64,000 nt of DNA from Oceanihabitans sp. IOP_32 (GTDB lineage: Bacteria; Bacteroidota; Bacteroidia; Flavobacteriales; Flavobacteriaceae), in the NCBI RefSeq assembly GCF_009498295.1, contig NZ_CP040813.1, forward strand, positions 2,177,001 through 2,241,000. The letters run 5' to 3'. The notes under the pieces were generated by a model. The model was not told the origin of the DNA and searched no databases. It worked only from the letters and a program-made list of their open reading frames with translations. A program made the position numbers and the translations under genes. Numbering within the stretch: position 1 is the stretch's first letter; each line of letters starts with the position of its first letter. Positions 49,199 to 58,094 of this stretch are shown here, piece after piece.

Positions 49199-49565
49199 TA
49201 TAAAATCTATGGTTTAGTTAATTGTTTTATGATGCTGAAAAATTAGCCATTAAGTGTTTAGTGAAGTTTATGGAGTGCTTGTCTAACTGACAGCGAAATT
49301 GTTTTTGTTGTTTATTTTAACGAAGGCTTTACTTGAATAAGAGAATACACCGCTAGCTTTATTTGAGAATAGAATAAAAATTTAAAATATTGGACTAAAA
49401 AATAAAGCTCTGTTATTTCATTTTTAAAAGGGGGGAAACTATTTGAATTCCTGGGGGTTTGTCATGAAAATATTCGGTGTATTTTAAAAATTACACAGTT
49501 TATGAGATAATGTCTATTAAATTTAAAAGGCCACCCTTTTAAAGGCAGCCTTTTTGAAAAATGTT
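49199..49565. other. Intergenic region upstream of the YdcZ gene
   Basis: This 367-bp AT-rich stretch holds the terminator of the YceI operon at its right end and presumably the promoter for the YdcZ-porin pair. I find no gene, repeat or clear -7 box. Confidence 0.4.
49526..49556 (-). terminator. Terminator of the pirin-YceI operon
   Basis: On the minus strand AAAAGGC and GCCTTTT form the base of a hairpin extended by wobble pairs, 10 bp after the YceI stop. Confidence 0.75.
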
Positions 49566-50093
49566 TTAGCTTTGTTTTGTAAACTGGGCATCAATTACTA
49601 AGGCTACCGTATCAGACACTACTATGCTACCTGCTTCGGTTACGGCATTCCAAGTTAAATTAAAATCTTTACGGTTTATTTTTCCTTGCAGTTCGAAACC
49701 CGCTTTTGTTTGTCCGTATGGATCAACTGCAACCCCGTTAAAATCAACATCTAAAACAACTTCTTTGGTAATATCTCTTATGGTTAAATCGCCTGTAAGC
49801 TTGTTCCCATCAAAAGACTTAGATTTAAAAGTCATTTCAGGATATTTTTCTGAATTGAAAAAGTCATCAGATTTTAAATGGTTGTCTCTATCGTTATTTT
49901 TGGTGTTTATCGAGGCGGTCTTAGCTGAAAAGCTAAATTGTGCATCGATAAAGTCTGCTTTACTGGTTTCAATTGAAGCTTTATAATCTTCGAAATGTCC
50001 TTTAACGGTAGAAATCATCATGTGCTTTACTTTAAAGCCTACTTCTGAGTGTGAATGGTCTATGTTCCATTTGGTGTTTACTGTTGTCTCCAT
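49566..50093 (-). CDS. YceI-family lipocalin-like protein
   Basis: The 175-residue protein has family segments WNIDHSHSEVGFKVKHMMIS, KSDDFFNSEKYPEMTFKS and LTGDLTIRDITKEVVLDV. The fold is a polyisoprenoid-binding beta-barrel. No signal peptide is present, unlike E. coli YceI, so a cytoplasmic location is likely. It is the last gene of the operon, 30 bp after the amidohydrolase. Confidence 0.93.
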   Translation of the reverse strand: METTVNTKWNIDHSHSEVGFKVKHMMISTVKGHFEDYKASIETSKADFIDAQFSFSAKTASINTKNNDRDNHLKSDDFFNSEKYPEMTFKSKSFDGNKLTGDLTIRDITKEVVLDVDFNGVAVDPYGQTKAGFELQGKINRKDFNLTWNAVTEAGSIVVSDTVALVIDAQFTKQS

Positions 50094-50123
50094 GTTTTTA
50101 GTATGATAAAATTAATTTTTGAT

Positions 50124-51941
50124 TTATTTGTTTTGATAGCCTCCAAAATATTTCACTGGTGACCATGTTGGTATTACTTCTGGTAATGGCGGGTTCAAGT
50201 CTTTATAATCTTCACTGCCATAAACTACTTTGCCATCAACTACGGTAAGTACAGATTTTATATGGCTTATTTTTTCTTCTGGTACTGTAAAATAATCATC
50301 AGAAAGTATGGTGAAATCTGCAAACATGCCATTTTCAAGAGTTCCTTTTACATGTTCTTCTTTAGATACCCAAGCGCTGCCTTTTGTATATAAATGCAGG
50401 GCTTCTTCTCTGGTTAATTGGTTAGAAGGTTCAGCCAATTGGAAATCGCCAACCGTTTTTCCAGAGATTAACCAGTACAATGCGGGCCATGGGTTGTAAC
50501 TAGCTACACGTGTACCATCAGTTCCGGCACCTACGGGTATTCCTGCATCAATAATCTTTTTAATAGGTGGGGCTTGTTTGGCTTTATCTGCACCGTAACG
50601 CTCAACAAAAAACTCTCCTGCATAAGCCATTCTCGCTTGAATAGCAATACCACCATTTAAAGCTTTAATGCGTTTTAGATCTTCTTCTTTTACGGTTTCT
50701 GCGTGGTCAAATAGCCAACGGTTTGCCGTTAGTTTGCCATTGGTTTCTTGGTTTACTTCTTCGATAAGATCTAACATGTGTTTTATGGTCTCTCCATAGG
50801 TAGCGTGAATTCTAAATGGCCATCCGTTTTCGGCATGCAGCGTTAAAATTTGTTTCAAGTCTTTTCGCCACGTTGGTCTGTTTTCTAGTAGGGGTTGTGG
50901 TGCTAAAAAATTTTCAAAATCTCCTGCGCTCCACGCTAAAAATTCTCCACCACCTTCTAGCTCATAACCGTGATCTAAATGAATTTCACCATTGTGGCCT
51001 ACTTTATTATTGGCCATCCATTCTTGAAATTCGGCATATTCATTCCCTTTATTTTGTGGGAATAGGTAGTATGATAAACGTAATGGCATTTCACCTTTAT
51101 CTGCAAGAGCCTTTGTGCCAGTATAGTCTTTAGGGAACTTGTGTCCGCCACCACCAGCGTCAATTCCGCTGGTAATTCCGAAGCTGTTTAATTCTCTATA
51201 AAACTGTTTAGTGCCATTTATCATCGCCTCTTCGCTTAGTGGAGGTAAGGCACCAATTCTCGCATATAAAATAGTTGGGTTAGGCTCAGCTAATAGTACA
51301 CCGGTTAATTTTCCGTCAGGCCCTTTTTCAAAAGTACTACCTTCTGGAGCTTTGGTGTTTTCGTCTATGTTTAAAGCGTTCAAACCTGCTTGGTTTAACC
51401 AACCTCTACTGTATAAAAATAATACAAAAGTAGGCACATCTCCGGTGGCTTCATTGATTTCTTCTGGAGTAGGAAATCTTTTTTCTTCAAATTGATACGG
51501 ACTCCAACCACCAATAACGCGCACCCATTGGCCTTCTGGTGTGCGCTGGGCTTGTTCTTTTAGCATTTCTAGCGCACGCTTTAGTGTTTTTACACCATCC
51601 CAACGCAACTCGGCATTATAAAATCGACCGCCTCTTGTAAGGTGTAAATGCGAGTCGTTAAGTCCAGGGATAAGAGTTCTTTTGTTGGCGTCTATAGTCT
51701 TTGTGTTTGCGCCTTGAAGTTTAAGAACTTCTTCTGTGGTGCCTGTTTTTAAAACTTTGCCATCTTTTACAGCGATAGCTTCTGTAATTGTTCTGTAGCT
51801 ATCCATAACAGCAACCTTGGCATTGGTTACTATTAAGTCGGCTGTAACCCCAGATGTCGTCACTTCAGCATTCGACTTTTGTTCCTTTTTACAAGAAACG
51901 AAAGTGATAGCCAATGTTAAAAGTAATATAAATCGTTTCAT
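50124..51941 (-). CDS. Exported amidohydrolase (YtcJ-like) lipoprotein
   Basis: The 605-residue protein has a lipobox (TFVSC, Cys 17). The urease-like metal hydrolase fold shows the N-terminal metal motif IPGLNDSHLHL, a mid-chain LHAENGWPFRIHATYG, WLFDHAETV and a final GAGTDGTRV. Members hydrolyse amide or related bonds in small molecules, often N-acyl or formamide substrates; the substrate here is unknown. It lies between the YcaC-like genes and YceI in one operon. Confidence 0.9.
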   Translation of the reverse strand: MKRFILLLTLAITFVSCKKEQKSNAEVTTSGVTADLIVTNAKVAVMDSYRTITEAIAVKDGKVLKTGTTEEVLKLQGANTKTIDANKRTLIPGLNDSHLHLTRGGRFYNAELRWDGVKTLKRALEMLKEQAQRTPEGQWVRVIGGWSPYQFEEKRFPTPEEINEATGDVPTFVLFLYSRGWLNQAGLNALNIDENTKAPEGSTFEKGPDGKLTGVLLAEPNPTILYARIGALPPLSEEAMINGTKQFYRELNSFGITSGIDAGGGGHKFPKDYTGTKALADKGEMPLRLSYYLFPQNKGNEYAEFQEWMANNKVGHNGEIHLDHGYELEGGGEFLAWSAGDFENFLAPQPLLENRPTWRKDLKQILTLHAENGWPFRIHATYGETIKHMLDLIEEVNQETNGKLTANRWLFDHAETVKEEDLKRIKALNGGIAIQARMAYAGEFFVERYGADKAKQAPPIKKIIDAGIPVGAGTDGTRVASYNPWPALYWLISGKTVGDFQLAEPSNQLTREEALHLYTKGSAWVSKEEHVKGTLENGMFADFTILSDDYFTVPEEKISHIKSVLTVVDGKVVYGSEDYKDLNPPLPEVIPTWSPVKYFGGYQNK

Positions 51942-51955
51942 ATTGTATGGTATTT

Positions 51956-51990
51956 AAAGCCCTTCTCTTGTGTTAAGAATGAAGGGCCTT
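51956..51990 (-). terminator. Hairpin after YcaC-like copy A (imperfect)
   Basis: The stem AAGGCCCTTC / GAAGGGCTTT has one mismatch compared with the perfect version at copy B. It is probably a weak or partial terminator within the operon. Confidence 0.55.
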
Positions 51991-52002
51991 GTTAATGTTA
52001 TT

Positions 52003-52692
52003 CTAGTGCTTTAACATTTTACGAGCGTACTGGATTCCTAAACCGTATCCGCCACCAAAACGTATGGCTAATTGGTTTACTGCTTCGTAAGTTTCACTTC
52101 TTGCCCAATCGCGTTGTAGCTCTAATAAGTACTGTAGAGATGTGATTGGTTTAGCACCTGCTTGCACCATTCTGTTAACCGCCATATCGTGAGCTTCTTT
52201 AGAGATATCTCCAGAGGCGTCTGTGATAATGTACACGTCGTAGCCATCATTAATGGCAGACATTGCTGGGCCAACTACACAAACACTTGTCCAAAGTCCT
52301 GCCATAACAATTTTTTTCTTGTTTTTACTTGTAATGGCTTTAAAGGCGTTTTCATCTTCCCAAGTATTCATGGTTGTTCTGTCTATGTATTCTTTATGGT
52401 TTGGGAAAAACTCTATAATCTCTGGAAACACAGGGCCGCTAAAAGATTCTTCGGCAACCGTGGTGACAACGGTAGGAATGTCAAAAATTTTGGCTGCTCC
52501 AGATATTAAACCTACATTATTACGTAATTCTACGGGGTCTATACTATTTGTGGCAAAAGCCATTTGACCTTCGTGATCTATTAATACTAACGCGTGGTTT
52601 GTAGGGTCTAATAATTCTGGACTTGGTTTTTGAGCAAAAGTGCTGAATGTGATGGTTAAAAATAATACGAATGTTAGTTTTATGGTTTTCAT
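52003..52692 (-). CDS. Exported YcaC-like isochorismatase-fold hydrolase, copy A
   Basis: The 229-residue protein has a signal peptide (FLTITFSTFAQ). The cysteine-hydrolase fold shows the catalytic Asp 39 in VLIDHEGQ and the nucleophile Cys 138 in MAGLWTSVCVVGP. RTTMNTWEDENAF stands where YcaC has its Arg/Asn-Trp motif, so the Lys of the isochorismatase triad is not obvious. It differs from copy B only at residue 114 (Glu here, Lys there). The export signal is unusual, as E. coli YcaC is cytoplasmic. The substrate is unknown. Confidence 0.9.
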   Translation of the reverse strand: MKTIKLTFVLFLTITFSTFAQKPSPELLDPTNHALVLIDHEGQMAFATNSIDPVELRNNVGLISGAAKIFDIPTVVTTVAEESFSGPVFPEIIEFFPNHKEYIDRTTMNTWEDENAFKAITSKNKKKIVMAGLWTSVCVVGPAMSAINDGYDVYIITDASGDISKEAHDMAVNRMVQAGAKPITSLQYLLELQRDWARSETYEAVNQLAIRFGGGYGLGIQYARKMLKH

Positions 52693-52738
52693 TTTTATAA
52701 TTATTAATTGATTGTTGTTTTTTTTTGATTTTTTATTT

Positions 52739-52773
52739 AAAGCCCTTCTCTTGTGTTAAGAATGAAGGGCTTT
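52739..52773 (-). terminator. Hairpin after YcaC-like copy B
   Basis: A perfect 10-bp stem (AAAGCCCTTC / GAAGGGCTTT) with a 15-nt loop. The following T run is weak, so read-through into copy A is likely. Confidence 0.65.
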
Positions 52774-52785
52774 GTTAATGTTATT

Positions 52786-53475
52786 TTAGTGCTTTAACAT
52801 TTTACGAGCGTACTGGATTCCTAAACCGTATCCGCCACCAAAACGTATGGCTAATTGGTTTACTGCTTCGTAAGTTTCACTTCTTGCCCAATCGCGTTGT
52901 AGCTCTAATAAGTACTGTAGAGATGTGATTGGTTTAGCACCTGCTTGCACCATTCTGTTAACCGCCATATCGTGTGCTTCTTTAGAGATATCTCCAGAGG
53001 CGTCTGTGATAATGTACACGTCGTAGCCATCATTAATGGCAGACATTGCTGGGCCAACTACACAAACACTTGTCCAAAGTCCTGCCATAACAATTTTTTT
53101 CTTGTTTTTACTTGTAATGGCTTTAAAGGCGTTTTTATCTTCCCAAGTATTCATAGTTGTTCTGTCTATGTACTCTTTATGGTTTGGGAAAAACTCTATA
53201 ATCTCTGGAAACACAGGGCCGCTAAAAGATTCTTCAGCAACCGTGGTGACAACGGTAGGAATGTCAAAAATTTTAGCTGCTCCAGATATTAAACCTACAT
53301 TATTACGCAATTCTACGGGGTCTATACTATTTGTAGCAAAAGCCATTTGACCTTCGTGATCTATTAGTACTAACGCGTGGTTTGTAGGGTCTAATAATTC
53401 TGGACTTGGTTTTTGAGCAAAAGTGCTGAATGTGATGGTTAAAAATAATACGAATGTTAATTTTATGGTTTTCAT
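52786..53475 (-). CDS. Exported YcaC-like isochorismatase-fold hydrolase, copy B
   Basis: Same 229-residue protein as copy A (signal peptide, Asp 39, Cys 138) with Lys instead of Glu at 114. It sits 50 bp after the pirin stop and would be transcribed first. The silent nature of nearly all differences indicates that both copies have been under selection or that the duplication is recent. Confidence 0.9.
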   Translation of the reverse strand: MKTIKLTFVLFLTITFSTFAQKPSPELLDPTNHALVLIDHEGQMAFATNSIDPVELRNNVGLISGAAKIFDIPTVVTTVAEESFSGPVFPEIIEFFPNHKEYIDRTTMNTWEDKNAFKAITSKNKKKIVMAGLWTSVCVVGPAMSAINDGYDVYIITDASGDISKEAHDMAVNRMVQAGAKPITSLQYLLELQRDWARSETYEAVNQLAIRFGGGYGLGIQYARKMLKH

Positions 53476-53525
53476 TGTTCTTAAATTTTGTCTTTACAGA
53501 CGGTTATACTTATTGTTGTTTATAA

Positions 53526-54242
53526 TTATTGTTTTACTGGAACTTCCATTAATAAAATTTCGGTATCGCTATCTGCTTTAATATCGAGTGTCTCAATATC
53601 CCAGATGCCAAAACCATCTCTTTCGTTTAGTTTTTGGTTGTTAATTGAGGCATCACCTTTTAAGACAAAAGCATAAACACCATTGTTTTTTGGGTCGTTC
53701 AGGCTGTATTTAACTTCTTTGTTTTGGTCTAAATTAGTCATGTTAAACCAAGCGTTTTGATGTATCCAAACACCAGAATCATTGGGATTGGGTGATAAAA
53801 CTTGCTGTAATTTGTTGTTGCGGTCTATCGTGTTTAACGTTATTTGATCGTAGCGCGGTTCGACATCTTGCTTATTTGGGATCACCCAAATTTGTAAAAA
53901 TTTCACAGGTTTGTCTGGGTTGTTATTGTATTCAGAATGCATGATTCCGGTACCGGCACTCATAACCTGTATATCGCCAGCTTTAATAATAGCTTCGTTA
54001 CCCATATTGTCGCGATGTTTTAAATCGCCTTCAAGCGGAATGGATACAATTTCCATATCTTTGTGTGGGTGCGTTCCAAAACCCCTACTTTCTGAGACCG
54101 TATCATCATTTAGAACTCTTAAAGCTCCAAAGTTCATGCGCTCTGGGTCGTAGTAATTTGCGAAGCTAAAGGTGTGTTTGGAATGCAGCCACCCATGATT
54201 AGCATCGCCTCTTGTGTTTGCTTTGTGCAGTATTGTTTTCAT
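53526..54242 (-). CDS. Pirin-family bicupin protein
   Basis: The 238-residue protein has the pirin N-terminal cupin with metal ligands in FGTHPHKDMEIV and GTGIMHSEYNNN. Its length matches YhaK/YhhW-like pirins, some of which are quercetinases. It is the first gene of the operon reading down to YceI and lies downstream of the candidate sigma-54 promoter. The function here is unknown. Confidence 0.93.
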   Translation of the reverse strand: MKTILHKANTRGDANHGWLHSKHTFSFANYYDPERMNFGALRVLNDDTVSESRGFGTHPHKDMEIVSIPLEGDLKHRDNMGNEAIIKAGDIQVMSAGTGIMHSEYNNNPDKPVKFLQIWVIPNKQDVEPRYDQITLNTIDRNNKLQQVLSPNPNDSGVWIHQNAWFNMTNLDQNKEVKYSLNDPKNNGVYAFVLKGDASINNQKLNERDGFGIWDIETLDIKADSDTEILLMEVPVKQ

Positions 54243-54437
54243 AATTTTTCTTTCTTTGGATAAATCTTCCTGTATGAGAGGTCGATGGTTTTATCCTTAG
54301 TTGTTATTAATTGTTAATAAATTGCTTGGTTTCTCATGATCTTGCTTTGCTAAGGCAGTAGCACCTAAAAGTGATGCGACAGTAACAAAGTTTCAAGTTT
54401 TTTAGAAGTCCTCACATTTCATTGTTTTGTTTTTTAA

Positions 54438-54492
54438 CTCGCAAACTAATAGGCTAATCCTGTGCCAAAGCCATAACGCATTGTTTGTGAGG
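54438..54492 (-). promoter_or_regulatory. Candidate sigma-54 promoter with flanking inverted repeat
   Basis: On the minus strand TGGCAC-N5-TAGC (54453-54467) fits the -24/-12 consensus TGGCAC-N5-TTGC with one mismatch. It is framed by CTCGCAAACTAAT (54438-54450) and ATTGTTTGTGAG (54480-54491), an imperfect inverted pair. The site lies between the pirin operon and the divergent sigma-54 activator, about 210 bp before the pirin start. Nothing else was identified in 54243-54593. Confidence 0.55.
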
Positions 54493-54593
54493 TATTTACA
54501 TTGTTGTTAAGAAAAACATATAGTCTATTTTATGAGAAATTTCTAATATTTGAGAAATATTTTATTGTTTTTAACACGTATTAAATAAATGTA

Positions 54594-56711
54594 ATGACCG
54601 AAGAAAAAGAAATAGGATTTATTAAAGCGTGGTTAGTCGACGCCTTACCGTATGAAGTGTTTTGGGCTAAAGAAGATGGTAGTCTGGTTTATGGTAATCC
54701 AAAGCTTTGTGAACGACTTGGTTATAAAAGAACTGAGCTTACTAAGCTTACTATATTTGATATAAACACTACCGTAACTCCAGAAAGTTGGCAGCGACAT
54801 TGGGAGGCTTTAAAGCGTAATAAGATTGAAAGTTTTCAAGCTGTCCATAAGAATAAATCTGGTGCTTTTTATGAAGTTGAGGTTTATGCTCAATTTTTCT
54901 CAAATAACAGAAAAGAGATGGTATGTGCTATTATGCGCGACATTACATCGTCTAGTTTTTATAAAAATTTGGTTAATAATGTCGAATCCATGGCTAAAGT
55001 AGGTGGGTGGGATCTTAATCTTCAAGATGGTTCTATATTAGTAACTCCCGAAGCTTTTAGGATATTTAATACAGAAATTAAGGAAGATTTTCACCCTAGC
55101 AAAATTGTCCAGTATTTTAAGGATGGAGAACGTTTTAGAAAACACATTATTGAAACGACTAGAAACGCTGTACCTTTTGATGGAGTTTTTGAGACCAAAG
55201 AAACGCCTAGTAGATTTATACGCTCTATTGTAAAGCCCTTATTAAAAGGTGATAAGGTTTATAAGGTAGTGGGTATTTATCAAGATTTAACAGAGCAAGT
55301 AAAACGGGAAAATAAGCTTAATTTCTTTAAAGACGTTATCGATAATGCGCAAGATTTGATTTACGTCTATAACAAATCTGGTAAATTGTTAGAATACAGC
55401 AACTCGGTTTCAAGCACATTAGGGTTTTCTAAAAAAGAATTAGACCGTGCTACTGTTTTTGATTTAGATACGAGTGTTACAGAGGCATGGTGGGAATCAC
55501 ATTTCTCAGAGATTAAAAAAAACGGCTCATTACAAATGGAATGGTTGCTTACTAAAAAAGATGGTACCAAGTTTCCTGCAGATGTAGTGGCTAACTATAT
55601 GCATTATGAAGGTCAAGATATAAATTGTGCCGTGGTGCGCGATATTACCACTAGAAAAGAACGAGATGTAAAACTTTTTCAAGCACTTGAAGAGATAAAG
55701 TCTTTAAAGGATAAGTTAGAAGTTGAAAACGAGTATTTACAAGAAGAGATAAGTAGTAGCATAAATGCAGGTAATATTAAATGTAAAAGCGAGGTTTATG
55801 CCAAGGTTTTAGAACAAGTATACCTTGTTGCTCCAACAGATACTACCGTTTTAATTACTGGCGAATCGGGTACAGGAAAAGAATTGTTAGCCACTGCAGT
55901 ACATGCTAATAGCTCGCGGAAAAACCGGCCTCTTATAAAAATTAACTGTGCCACCTTGCCAAAAGAGCTTATTGAAAGTGAGTTGTTTGGTCATAAAAAA
56001 GGGGCTTTTACTGGAGCTGTGGCCGATAAAGTTGGTAAGTTTACTCTGGCCGATGGCGGCAGCATTTTTCTAGATGAAATTGGTGAAATGCCTATAGATT
56101 TGCAATCTAAATTATTACGGGTTCTACAAGAAGGTGAATTTGATGAATTGGGCGGGTCTAAAACCATTAAAGTGGACGTAAGAGTAATTGCTGCAACAAA
56201 TCGGGATCTTGCAGAAATGATAAAAGAAGGTCGTTTTAGAGAAGATTTATATTACAGATTAAATGTCTTTCCTATTTATAATATACCCCTTCGAGAGCGA
56301 AAAGAAGACATCCCGCTTTTAGCCCAATTTTTTTTAGAAAAATTTTCTACAAGAGCAGGTAAAGCATTTAAACGACTATCAAAAAAAACGGTAGCGGCTC
56401 TTATGGCGTACGATTTCCCTGGTAATATTAGAGAGCTAGAAAATTTAATAGAGCGCGCCGTAATTATTGAAAATGGCACAATATTAAATACAGGAAGTTG
56501 GATGCCCACCGTTTCAAAAAACACAAAAGCCTCTGAGCTGCTCACATTTGAAGAAGCTCAAAGACAACATATTATAGCTGTTTTAAAGCGCACTAAAGGT
56601 AAAGTGAGCGGCATAAACGGTGCCGCTGGTATTCTTGATATGAATGCTAAAACCTTATTTGCAAAAATGAAAAAACTAGGTATCGAAAAAGAAACTATTT
56701 TTAAAACTTAA
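54594..56711 (+). CDS. PAS-domain sigma-54-dependent transcriptional activator
   Basis: The 705-residue regulator has PAS domains at about 10-125 and 245-365, with a PAS-like segment between. A coiled-coil stretch (~365-395) leads to the AAA+ domain with GESGTGKE, GAFTGA, GSIFLDEIGE and FREDLYYRLNVF. A C-terminal Fis-type helix-turn-helix (GAAGILDMNAKTLFAKMKKL) ends the protein. There is no receiver domain, so it senses a signal directly through PAS. Divergence from the pirin operon, with a sigma-54 box between, suggests it controls that operon. Confidence 0.94.
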   Translation: MTEEKEIGFIKAWLVDALPYEVFWAKEDGSLVYGNPKLCERLGYKRTELTKLTIFDINTTVTPESWQRHWEALKRNKIESFQAVHKNKSGAFYEVEVYAQFFSNNRKEMVCAIMRDITSSSFYKNLVNNVESMAKVGGWDLNLQDGSILVTPEAFRIFNTEIKEDFHPSKIVQYFKDGERFRKHIIETTRNAVPFDGVFETKETPSRFIRSIVKPLLKGDKVYKVVGIYQDLTEQVKRENKLNFFKDVIDNAQDLIYVYNKSGKLLEYSNSVSSTLGFSKKELDRATVFDLDTSVTEAWWESHFSEIKKNGSLQMEWLLTKKDGTKFPADVVANYMHYEGQDINCAVVRDITTRKERDVKLFQALEEIKSLKDKLEVENEYLQEEISSSINAGNIKCKSEVYAKVLEQVYLVAPTDTTVLITGESGTGKELLATAVHANSSRKNRPLIKINCATLPKELIESELFGHKKGAFTGAVADKVGKFTLADGGSIFLDEIGEMPIDLQSKLLRVLQEGEFDELGGSKTIKVDVRVIAATNRDLAEMIKEGRFREDLYYRLNVFPIYNIPLRERKEDIPLLAQFFLEKFSTRAGKAFKRLSKKTVAALMAYDFPGNIRELENLIERAVIIENGTILNTGSWMPTVSKNTKASELLTFEEAQRQHIIAVLKRTKGKVSGINGAAGILDMNAKTLFAKMKKLGIEKETIFKT

Positions 56712-56749
56712 AACCGATGCGCTATCATCTTTAAATTTTATTTCATTCA

Positions 56750-56960
56750 TGTTTGATTAAAAATTTTATAATGCTTTCAATCCATTTAAAATAACAAGCT
56801 TTGCACATTTTTTTAAATGTCACCTTGCTTATTTCAAACAATTATTAAAATTTAAAGAAAATATGTTGTTCATTAAAGCACTTCTGGCTATCAGTTAGTT
56901 AGAATCAAGTCTTTGTTCTTGATTCTAAAAGCGCAGCGGTCTTGTGTCTTTTGTCGGAAA
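56750..56960 (+). repeat. Family B dispersed MITE-like element, copy 2
   Basis: The 211-bp element is related to 24239-24450 along its length. Its ends have decayed (TGTTTGA / TCGGAAA). It contains an inner hairpin, AGAATCAAG / CTTGATTCT, that is perfect here and degraded in copy 1. It lies between the activator and ferredoxin genes. Confidence 0.75.
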
Positions 56961-56969
56961 TTAATGATT

Positions 56970-57173
56970 TTATTTAATGCTTAATGCTCCCGAAGGGCAT
57001 TTAGATACTTGATCTATTAATTCATCGGTTTTAGCATTTTCAGGCTTTACCCATGGTCTTTCTTTTGGATTGTAAACCTTTGGTAATGTTTTTACACAAA
57101 TTCCCGAATGGGTGCATTTATCTGGTTTCCATAAAATTGTTATTTCACCGTTTGAATATTTTTTAGTCTTCAT
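56970..57173 (-). CDS. Divergent 4Fe-4S mono-cluster protein (YjdI-like)
   Basis: The 67-residue protein shows KCTHSGICVKTLP and VSKCPSGALS, cysteines for a 4Fe-4S cluster as in Fer4_19/YjdI proteins. The ATG at 57173 is preferred; a longer frame to 57221 would read into the family A element and adds unrelated residues. Such proteins often accompany an acetyltransferase, but none is next to it here. Confidence 0.85.
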   Translation of the reverse strand: MKTKKYSNGEITILWKPDKCTHSGICVKTLPKVYNPKERPWVKPENAKTDELIDQVSKCPSGALSIK

Positions 57174-57191
57174 TTTTTTTGTTTTTTTATG

Positions 57192-57459
57192 TAATACCAA
57201 ATTAGCCATGTCATGCCGCATATAATTCGTTTATTCACATCTTTCTATTTTATAAATAGGCTTTCATGATGTGCTTCGCAGTTCTTTTTTGCCCATATTT
57301 CGGTATAAAATAAAACCGTAACTCAGGCTATGCTTTAATTTTAGCTCACGCCCATATTACAATAATATAACGAGTTCGTGAATCTGCGATTTCTATCTCG
57401 TCTGAACAAAAAATAATTCAAATTAACAATACGACATTTCAAAACTAAATTGGCATAAT
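57192..57459 (+). repeat. Family A dispersed MITE-like element, copy 3
   Basis: At ~268 bp this is the fullest copy, carrying both internal segments that copies 1 and 2 each lack. Ends are AATACCAAATTAGCC and CTAAATTGGCATAAT. It ends 19 bp before the ferredoxin start, so it probably holds or replaces that gene's promoter. Confidence 0.8.
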
Positions 57460-57518
57460 AGTAAGATAGCTAAATATTTTTTTGGCCTGTAAGACTTTGG
57501 TCTCGATATGATTTTTTG

Positions 57519-58094
57519 TTATTCGTTAATCGTTTTTTCAATTCTACGATCTGGTACTACCCACATTAGTGCTACAACTAAATAGACAATAAGGCTAACA
57601 ATAGGAAAAAAGAAAGATATTACTACACCAGCAAAATATAAAAATAGAGAAAGATTCATTCTTTTATCTTTTTTATACACTTTGCCAACATTAGATTCTT
57701 TCCCCTCGTTTTTTATAACGCAATACACCAGAATTTTGAAGGCTATTGCGGCCATAAATAATACGGTGCCATAGATGGCTGTTGGGTTGTCTTCAAAATG
57801 ATTTTTTCCCATCCAATCTGTTGCAAAAGGTAGGAGGGAAAGCCAAAACAATAAATTTAAATTGGCCCACAGTATTTTCCCGTTAACTTTGTTAACTGCT
57901 TGCAATAAGTGGTGGTGGTTGTTCCAGTAAATACCTAAATAAACGAAACTTAAAACATAAGTTAAAAAAATGGGTAAAATAGGTTTTAATGCCTCGAAGG
58001 TATATCCTTCGGGCGCGCTCATACCCAAGACCATGATGGTAATAATAATGGCTAAAACACCATCGCTAAAGGCTTCTAATCGTCCTGTTTTCAT
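57519..58094 (-). CDS. TMEM175/DUF1211-family potassium-channel-like protein
   Basis: The 191-residue protein has about six membrane segments and the signature RLEAFSDGVLAIIITIMVL, the RxxxFSD motif of prokaryotic TMEM175 channels. It overlaps the upstream pirin stop by 4 bp (ATGA), so translation is probably coupled. Potassium conduction is a family property and untested here. Confidence 0.9.
   Translation of the reverse strand: MKTGRLEAFSDGVLAIIITIMVLGMSAPEGYTFEALKPILPIFLTYVLSFVYLGIYWNNHHHLLQAVNKVNGKILWANLNLLFWLSLLPFATDWMGKNHFEDNPTAIYGTVLFMAAIAFKILVYCVIKNEGKESNVGKVYKKDKRMNLSLFLYFAGVVISFFFPIVSLIVYLVVALMWVVPDRRIEKTINE

Larger units (their letters stand above)
51951..52694 (-). repeat. Direct duplication, copy A (gene plus terminator)
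   Basis: This is about 98% identical to 52734-53477 at a fixed offset of 783 bp. It covers the YcaC-like gene and its downstream hairpin. Around a dozen substitutions are visible, and only one changes the protein. Confidence 0.95.
52734..53477 (-). repeat. Direct duplication, copy B (gene plus terminator)
   Basis: Second member of the tandem duplication, nearest the promoter. Only a ~39-bp AT-rich linker separates the two units. Confidence 0.95.

Noticed and set aside
57174-57221. Extended N-terminus of the ferredoxin-like gene
   Set aside because: The extra residues are read from the family A repeat and do not match YjdI-like proteins.
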